A model generated the notes under the pieces. The model made no database searches, was not told where the DNA came from, and saw only the letters and a list, made by a program, of their open reading frames with translations. Below, in pieces: positions 30,675-38,004 of a stretch of 38,004 bases of DNA. Source of the DNA: an uncultured Neglectibacter sp. Its GTDB lineage: Bacteria > Bacillota > Clostridia > Oscillospirales > Acutalibacteraceae. The position numbers and the translations under genes are program-made. Position 1 is the first letter of the stretch, and each line of letters begins with the position of its first letter. Where the stretch lies: assembly GCA_947647615.1 (NCBI GenBank), contig CANSKS010000026.1, positions 1 through 38,004 of the forward strand, read 5' to 3'.

Positions 30675-31508
30675 ATGTTTGTAAAGAAGATCTATTCTAA
30701 AAATGCCGAATACCAAAAATTTGAAGTGTTGAAAACCAACCGGAACAAACGGTATAAATACCGGGAATTCTTCGTGGAAGGCGTTCGGAACATCAACGAG
30801 GCCATAAAAAACGGCTGGGAATTTTCTTCCCTGCTCTACAGCGGGGAACGCCAGCTTTCCGACTGGGGAAAGAATATTCTGAAAACGGTAAAAACAGAGG
30901 TAAACTACCTTCTGACGCCGGAGCTCATGAGCGATCTCAGCGGCAAGGAGGACACCTCGGAGCTGCTGGCGGTGGTAAAAATGCGAAAGGACGATTTTTC
31001 TGCCATTCCCCTTTCCCCCTGCCCGCTGCTCGTGCTGTTCGACAGGCCCTCCAACCGGGGAAATCTGGGAACACTCATCCGTTCCTGCGACGCCTTGGGG
31101 GCCGACGCGCTCCTTGTCACAGGCCATGCCGTAGACCTTTATGACCCGGCTGTGGTGGCTGCCGGCATGGGTTCCTTTTTTCATTTGCCCACCGTCCGGT
31201 TTTCCGATAACCGGCAGATCCAGGAGATGCTCCTGGCCATGCGGGAAAAATATCCGGGCTTTCGCGCCATTGCCACCACGGCCCACAAAAAGACCGCTCT
31301 GTACCGGGAAGCGCTTTCCGGCCCCTGCCTGGTGATGGTGGGAAACGAGACAGACGGCCTTTGCCACGGGCTTTACGAAATGGCCGATACCATGGTTTCC
31401 ATTCCCATGGCGGAATCCTCCTCGGCCAGCTCCTTCAACGTGTCCTGTGCCGCCACTGTAATCCTTTATGAAATCACACGGCAAAGGGCAGAAAAGGCCG
31501 GTTTTTAA
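30675..31508 (+). CDS. TrmH/SpoU-family RNA 2-prime-O-methyltransferase
   Basis: 277 residues. An L30e-like N-terminal domain (about 1-105) includes REFFVEGVRNINEAI. The SPOUT knot domain has motif 1 LFDRPSNRGNLGTLIRSCDALGAD, motif 2 MVGNETDGLCHGL and motif 3 VSIPMAESSSASSFNVS. These residues form the SAM pocket and the Arg/Asn active site. Members methylate ribose in 23S rRNA or tRNA; the target here is unknown. The start follows AAAGGA. Transcribed alone between miaB and galK-like, divergent from miaB. Confidence 0.92.
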   Translation: MFVKKIYSKNAEYQKFEVLKTNRNKRYKYREFFVEGVRNINEAIKNGWEFSSLLYSGERQLSDWGKNILKTVKTEVNYLLTPELMSDLSGKEDTSELLAVVKMRKDDFSAIPLSPCPLLVLFDRPSNRGNLGTLIRSCDALGADALLVTGHAVDLYDPAVVAAGMGSFFHLPTVRFSDNRQIQEMLLAMREKYPGFRAIATTAHKKTALYREALSGPCLVMVGNETDGLCHGLYEMADTMVSIPMAESSSASSFNVSCAATVILYEITRQRAEKAGF

Positions 31509-31602
31509 AAGATGCGGAAAAAACACTTGGCTTTTGCGCCCTGGGGCAATGGTTGGAATTGGCCTGTATGCGGTTTTTGAGAATAGGAAGAAACAAGATG
31601 AG

Positions 31603-31634
31603 AAATCTCCCCTGGGTTTTCCGGGGGAGATTTT
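31603..31634. terminator. Bidirectional terminator between the TrmH and galK-like genes
   Basis: AAATCTCCCC (31603-31612) is perfectly complementary to GGGGAGATTT (31624-31633). The inner T-G and two G-C pairs extend the stem to 13 bp, with a GTTTT loop and T or A runs on both sides. It serves the plus-strand methyltransferase and the minus-strand galK-like gene, which converge here. Confidence 0.9.
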
Positions 31635-31650
31635 AAAAAGCCTTTTTCCG

Positions 31651-32901
31651 TTAAAGTTCCACCTTCGTGCCGCCGGCCTGGCGCACAGAAAGCACATAGC
31701 AGCTGCCCTCGCCAAACACCTGCTCGATGCCGGCCCGGTAGTCCGCAAGGCACTCCAACGGCACAAATGCCTGGATCGTACCGGCAAAGCCACCTCCGTG
31801 GACTCGCCAGGCGCCCGCACTGCCCAACAGCTTTTCCGTAAGGGCCAAGGCCAAGGAAAGGCCCTGCTCCTGGGGGTTCACCACGGCAAATACGTTTTGG
31901 AGCTTCATAAATGAGGAACGGCCGGAAGATAGGATTTTCCCTTTAAAGCTTTCGAAATCTCCCGCCTTTAAGGCCTCCGCCTCTTCGGCGGCCAGCCTGT
32001 CATCGTCAAAAAAGTGCATGGCCCGAAGCACTGCCCGGTCACCGGCAGCCTTGCGGACTTGAGCCATTTCCCGGTAAAACTCCTCCTGAGGGACCTCCCG
32101 CAAAAATTCTTTTCCAAAAAAGGCAGCTACCTTTTTCATTTCCTGGGGGATCGCCGCATATTCCCCGGTCAAATTCGCATGGTTCCCGCCCGTATCTACC
32201 ACACACAGGGCATGGCCGCAGCGGTTAAAATCGAAATCCAATTTTTCAATGACGGGCTTTTCCGGCTCTTTGAAATCGATGGCGGTAAAGCCGCCCACAG
32301 AGCTTGCCATTTGGTCCAACAACCCGGAGGGCTTTCCAAAATATACGTTTTCTGCGTATTGAGCAATAATCGCTGCGGTGACCGGATCGATTTCCCCATG
32401 GTTAAACAGATGGCTGATGGCGGTGACCACCAGCACCTCAAAGGCCGCAGAACTGGAAAGGCCGGAACCCTTGAGCACCCGTGTGATGGTGTAACACTGG
32501 AACCCGCCTACCTGGTACCCCATATCCCGGCACTTGGCGCAAATCCCCTTGAGCAGCGCCAGAGAAGTCCCTTCCTCTTCCTTTTTAAAGGACAGGTCGG
32601 AAAGGTCCACCTCGTCTATGCCAGGATATTCTGCGGACTTCAACGCGACTTTAGGAAGATCTGTTTTCTGGGCAACGCCCGCCACGTCCAAGTTCACCGC
32701 GGCGGTAAGAACCCGCCCATGGTTGTGGTCCGTGTGGTTCCCTCCAATTTCCGTTCTGCCGGGAGCGCTGAAAAAACTGGCTTCCCTCAGTTCCCCGAAG
32801 GCCTCTTGAAAACCCTCCCGCAATTTTTGGTACCGGGCTTTCTGCGCCTGTGCTTCCGAGCCGTAAAGCTCTTCAAATTTCACTACCATTTTTTGAGCCA
32901 T
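31651..32901 (-). CDS. Galactokinase-family GHMP kinase (divergent sugar-binding motif)
   Basis: 416 residues. The N-terminal sugar signature is GRTEIGGNHTDHNHGRVL instead of the usual GRxNLIGEHTDYNGG: R49 and D58 are kept but the Glu that contacts the sugar is Asn55. The ATP loop GSGLSSSAAFEVL, the catalytic Asp in SGLLDQMASSVGG and a C-terminal GGGFAGTIQAF loop are present. It is a GHMP kinase of the GalK family. With galE at the head of the same gene group, galactose phosphorylation to galactose-1-phosphate is the likely role, but the altered signature could mean another sugar. Starts 12 nt after ligA. Confidence 0.88.
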   Translation of the reverse strand: MAQKMVVKFEELYGSEAQAQKARYQKLREGFQEAFGELREASFFSAPGRTEIGGNHTDHNHGRVLTAAVNLDVAGVAQKTDLPKVALKSAEYPGIDEVDLSDLSFKKEEEGTSLALLKGICAKCRDMGYQVGGFQCYTITRVLKGSGLSSSAAFEVLVVTAISHLFNHGEIDPVTAAIIAQYAENVYFGKPSGLLDQMASSVGGFTAIDFKEPEKPVIEKLDFDFNRCGHALCVVDTGGNHANLTGEYAAIPQEMKKVAAFFGKEFLREVPQEEFYREMAQVRKAAGDRAVLRAMHFFDDDRLAAEEAEALKAGDFESFKGKILSSGRSSFMKLQNVFAVVNPQEQGLSLALALTEKLLGSAGAWRVHGGGFAGTIQAFVPLECLADYRAGIEQVFGEGSCYVLSVRQAGGTKVEL

Positions 32902-32913
32902 TCCTTTCCTGTG

Positions 32914-35611
<2,698 letters not shown>

Positions 35612-35652
35612 AAAACCACCCCCGCTATCTTACGCAGGAGCGGACTTTTTGG

Positions 35653-36228
35653 TTAATCCAGCGGCAAACCCCGCAGACGGCGCAAGGTTTCCGCCACTGG
35701 CAGCCCCACAATATTGGAATAGTCCCCACAAATGGCCCGGATCAAAGCGACCCCTTTCCCCTCTATCCCATAGGAACCAGCCCTGCCCCGAGATTCCCCC
35801 TGGGCGACATATTCCAAAATCTCCTCTTGAGTAAGGGTATAAAAGGTTACTTCCGTTACGGAATGAAAGACCTCCTCTTTCCCAAAGCGGGAAATGCAGA
35901 CGCCGGTATAAATCTTATGGGTCCTGCCCGAAAGCCTGCGGAGCATCTCTACTGCCGCCCGGTCATCCTCCGGCTTTCCCAAAACCAGGCCGTCGATGGC
36001 GACTACAGAATCGGCCGCCACCACGATTTTTTCCGGGCGCAGGGCCTGTACAGCCCGGGCTTTTCTTTGGGCAAGGCATTCTACCGTTTCCTGAGGCGTG
36101 TAATCTTCCGGCACGGCTTCCTCTACCCCAGAAACCACCACCTCAAAGCCGATGCCTGCGTTTTCCAAAAGCATTTTCCGGCTGGGGGAAGCCGAAGCCA
36201 GCACAATGGGTTCAATCTTCAAAGCCAT
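35653..36228 (-). CDS. maf: Maf-family nucleotide pyrophosphatase
   Basis: 191 residues. IVLASASPSRKMLLENAG is the phosphate-binding Maf signature, followed by VAADSVVAIDGLVLGKP with the catalytic Asp, and a late AGSYGIEGKGVALI block. Maf proteins hydrolyse noncanonical or modified nucleoside triphosphates (dTTP/UTP-type or m7GTP-type). Bacillus Maf is linked to septum control. The ATG lies inside the galE end, a 17-nt overlap, with AAAGGA upstream, so the two genes are coupled. Confidence 0.95.
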   Translation of the reverse strand: MALKIEPIVLASASPSRKMLLENAGIGFEVVVSGVEEAVPEDYTPQETVECLAQRKARAVQALRPEKIVVAADSVVAIDGLVLGKPEDDRAAVEMLRRLSGRTHKIYTGVCISRFGKEEVFHSVTEVTFYTLTQEEILEYVAQGESRGRAGSYGIEGKGVALIRAICGDYSNIVGLPVAETLRRLRGLPLD

Positions 36229-37228
36229 TGGGGTTCATCCTTTGCCAGCGCCAGGAATCGGCACACATATCTTCCAGCGTCTTTTTTGCCTTCCAGCCCA
36301 ATTCCCGGTAGGCCTTTTCGCAGCCTGCATAGCAAGCCGGGATATCTCCGGGCCTTCTTGCCACCACCTCGTAAGGGATTTCCTTCCCGCTGGCCTTGGA
36401 GTAGGCTTTGACCATTTCCAGTACAGAACAGCCTACGCCGGTTCCTAAATTGTAAACCCGCAGGCCGCAATTCTCCTTTTCAAAAAGCTTCAGCGCCGCA
36501 GCATGGCCCTCGGCTAAATCCACCACATGAATGTAATCTCGCACCCCGGTTCCGTCCGGCGTGGGGTAATCGTCGCCAAACACCCGCAGCTTTTCCAGCT
36601 TCCCCACGGCCACCTGGGCAATGTAGGGCACCAGGTTATTGGGAATCCCGTTAGGATCTTCCCCGATCCTTCCGCTTTCGTGAGCGCCCACCGGATTGAA
36701 GTAACGCAAAAGCACCGCGTTGAAGGAGGGAGTCACCTTGGCGTAATCGGTAAGAATCCGTTCGATCATCAGCTTTGTGGTACCATAAGGGTTTGTAGTG
36801 GAAAGGGGGAAATCTTCCCGAATGGGCACAGAAGCTGGGTCGCCGTAAACCGTCGCAGAGGAACTGAACACAAAATTATTCACTCCATACTCTTCCATCA
36901 CCTTTAAAAGGGAAAGAGTGGAAATGAGGTTATTCTCATAATAGCGCAAAGGGATGGACACAGATTCCCCAACTGCCTTTAGCCCGGCAAAATGGATAAC
37001 GGCATCTATTTTTTCCTTTTGGAAAACTTCTCTCATTTTTTCTTTGTCGCAGACATCGTACTCATAAAAGGCGACCTGTTTGCCGCTGAGCTCTTCGATG
37101 CGGTCCACCGCCACCCGTTTGCTGTTGCAGAGGTTGTCTACCACCACAACCTCGTGGCCCTGCTCCAAAAGGACAATCGCCGTGTGGGAACCAATATAGC
37201 CGGCGCCGCCGGTTACCAAAACTTTCAT
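36212..37228 (-). CDS. galE: UDP-glucose 4-epimerase GalE
   Basis: 338 residues from the ATG at 37228, set by GGAAGGG and by the Rossmann start MKVLVTGGAGYIGSHT. The SDR catalytic residues are S124 (or neighbouring Ser) in FSSSATVYG, and Y148 and K152 in NPYGTTK. The YNLGTGVGCSVLEMV block and C-terminus are typical of GalE. It interconverts UDP-glucose and UDP-galactose for the Leloir pathway and for envelope glycans. First gene of the group ending with the galK-like gene; galT is absent from the window. Confidence 0.97.
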   Translation of the reverse strand: MKVLVTGGAGYIGSHTAIVLLEQGHEVVVVDNLCNSKRVAVDRIEELSGKQVAFYEYDVCDKEKMREVFQKEKIDAVIHFAGLKAVGESVSIPLRYYENNLISTLSLLKVMEEYGVNNFVFSSSATVYGDPASVPIREDFPLSTTNPYGTTKLMIERILTDYAKVTPSFNAVLLRYFNPVGAHESGRIGEDPNGIPNNLVPYIAQVAVGKLEKLRVFGDDYPTPDGTGVRDYIHVVDLAEGHAAALKLFEKENCGLRVYNLGTGVGCSVLEMVKAYSKASGKEIPYEVVARRPGDIPACYAGCEKAYRELGWKAKKTLEDMCADSWRWQRMNPNGFED

Positions 37229-37317
37229 GCCAAGACCCTTCCTTTTTTTAGAATCGAAAATCAAAGCAATTTTCCTTCCGGAATTCATTGCCTTTTTTCT
37301 GACGGACTTCTTCCCAT

Positions 37318-37346
37318 AGTATAGGAAATTTTTCAAAAAAAAACAA
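37318..37346 (-). promoter_or_regulatory. Sigma-A promoter of the galE-maf-yunB-ligA-galK-like group
   Basis: TTGTTT (37341-37346) and TATACT (37318-37323) on the minus strand are 17 nt apart. The galE ATG follows about 90 nt after the -10 box. No catabolite-response (cre) palindrome was recognised by eye. Confidence 0.6.
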
Positions 37347-37489
37347 GGCCATTTTTGAAAAGCAAAGCGCAAAATTAATAGGGCGGCCCTTTGGGCTAAA
37401 CGAAAGAAAAACCTGGAAGGAAAAAATAAAAGAGGAAGATCTGCGCAAACTTTGAAGAAGAAAGAATTTACGAAATTCGGAGGGCTCCC

Positions 37490-37867
37490 ATGAATTTAGA
37501 AGGGCTTCTTTTTCTCACCGGCAGCTGCGCTTACCCCACCTTGGAAATGATGTGGAGAGGCCGCACTCACTACTCCATGGCTATCGCCGGGGGCACTTGC
37601 CTTTGTCTGATCGATAAAATTTGCTGCGAAAAGCTTTCTCACAAGAGCATGACTGCCAAATGTGCCGCCGGAGCCGGTATTATTACCGGTGTGGAGCTAG
37701 TCACCGGTCTGGTGGTAAACGAACTGCTCCATTATAACGTGTGGGATTATTCCGGTGTGCCCTTTAACATTTTAGGGCAGGTATGTCTCCCCTATTCCCT
37801 GCTTTGGGCATTTCTTTCTATTCCCGCTATGGCGGTTTGCCAATTATGCAGACGGGCAAATTTATAG
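37490..37867 (+). CDS. Small membrane protein, putative ABC transporter permease (CmpB/PF06541 type)
   Basis: 125 residues, ATG with GGAGGG 6 nt upstream. Three or four hydrophobic segments are visible (about 1-20, 28-45, 54-80 and 92-117). The blocks GSCAYPTLEMMWRGRTHYSMAIAGG and VWDYSGVPFNILGQVCLPYSLLW (quoted in part) are typical of the short proteins annotated as putative ABC transporter type IV / CmpB. Despite that name there is no evidence of transport in these proteins, and no ATPase gene is nearby. Function unknown. Confidence 0.8.
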   Translation: MNLEGLLFLTGSCAYPTLEMMWRGRTHYSMAIAGGTCLCLIDKICCEKLSHKSMTAKCAAGAGIITGVELVTGLVVNELLHYNVWDYSGVPFNILGQVCLPYSLLWAFLSIPAMAVCQLCRRANL

Positions 37868-37903
37868 CCCATAAAAAATTCCAAAGAACTTTTTGAAAAA
37901 CCA

Positions 37904-37933
37904 TTGACATTTTGCAAAGTCTTATGGTAACAT
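37904..37933 (+). promoter_or_regulatory. Promoter of the tRNA-Ser gene
   Basis: A perfect TTGACA at 37904-37909 and TAACAT at 37928-37933 are 18 nt apart, and TGG just before the -10 gives an extended -10 element. The mature tRNA starts at 37950. Confidence 0.7.
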
Positions 37934-37949
37934 AGAACACGCGTTAGAT

Positions 37950-38004
37950 GGAGAGGTGTCCGAGTGGTTTAAGGAGCTAGTCTTGAAAACTAGTGATCCC
38001 GCAA
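37950..38004 (+). tRNA. tRNA-Ser (anticodon UGA), truncated by window end
   Basis: The sequence opens with GGAGAGGTGTCCGAGTGGTT, the typical 5-prime acceptor and D-arm of a class II serine tRNA. The anticodon stem CTAGT/ACTAG encloses the loop CTTGAAA, giving anticodon TGA at 37984-37986, which reads UCA. The variable arm, T arm and 3-prime acceptor lie beyond the window. Confidence 0.93.

Noticed and set aside
30630-31820. 396-codon minus-strand frame opposite the TrmH-family gene
   Set aside because: It overlaps the clear SPOUT methyltransferase and the strong bidirectional terminator at 31603-31634 and has no recognisable domain.

Overview
This window looks like a chromosomal segment of a spore-forming, Gram-positive member of the Clostridia, possibly Oscillospirales/Ruminococcaceae-like. 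The evidence is dipicolinate synthase (dpaA-dpaB), a YunB-type sporulation protein, an S-layer-homology surface protein, a CIRCE-controlled hrcA-grpE-dnaK-dnaJ operon, and the Firmicute neighbourhood yggS-sepF-ylmH-divIVA-lspA-rluD. Genes are dense, strong Shine-Dalgarno sites are common and GTG/TTG starts are frequent. I see no phage genes, transposases or CRISPR arrays. No placement below class can be made from the sequence alone.

Layout, left to right. (1) 1-3100: terminator-like hairpins, a membrane zinc-ribbon protein on the minus strand, and a divergent secreted protein with three SLH repeats and a phosphodiester-glycosidase domain. A bidirectional terminator at 3058-3097 separates this from the next block. 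(2) 3156-8193: the class I heat-shock operon on the minus strand, with a sigma-A promoter, one perfect CIRCE operator, hrcA, grpE, an unannotated 46-codon cysteine-containing ORF, dnaK, an intercistronic hairpin, and dnaJ with a TTG start. (3) 8194-8722: the largest gene-poor gap. It holds what looks like the C-terminal remnant of an HD-domain protein and a 36-nt hairpin whose pairing fits minus-strand RNA. (4) 8723-12287: an O-acetylhomoserine sulfhydrylase-type enzyme, a small zinc-ribbon/membrane protein, and dpaA-dpaB behind a possible sigma-K promoter. (5) 12329-15851, plus strand: murC, a Cof-type HAD phosphatase and an APH-type kinase.

(6) 15857-30557, minus strand: a nearly gap-free run in transcription order miaB, ylbF-like, mutS, mutL, miaA, HlyD-like, yggS, sepF, ylmH, divIVA, lspA, rluD, comEA-like, and a Qnr-like pentapeptide protein. 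It combines tRNA modification, mismatch repair, cell division/polarity and lipoprotein processing, and ends at a strong terminator. (7) 30596-31634: a divergent TrmH/SpoU RNA methyltransferase, ending at a strong bidirectional terminator shared with the next block. (8) 31651-37346, minus strand: galE-maf-yunB-ligA-galK-like, in which two Leloir-type genes flank septum, sporulation and replication genes. (9) 37490-38004: a small membrane protein of the CmpB/DUF1113-like type and a tRNA-Ser(UGA) cut off by the window edge.

Most of the window is conserved core genome. The items most worth checking are the Cys-containing ORF inside the heat-shock operon, the HlyD-like protein with no transporter embedded in the division cluster, the galactokinase-family protein with a changed sugar-contact position, the Cys-rich tail of the YlbF-like protein, the long Pro/Glu linker in DivIVA, and the RNA-like hairpin beside the HD remnant. 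I found no clear evidence for a new multi-gene defence or metabolic system.
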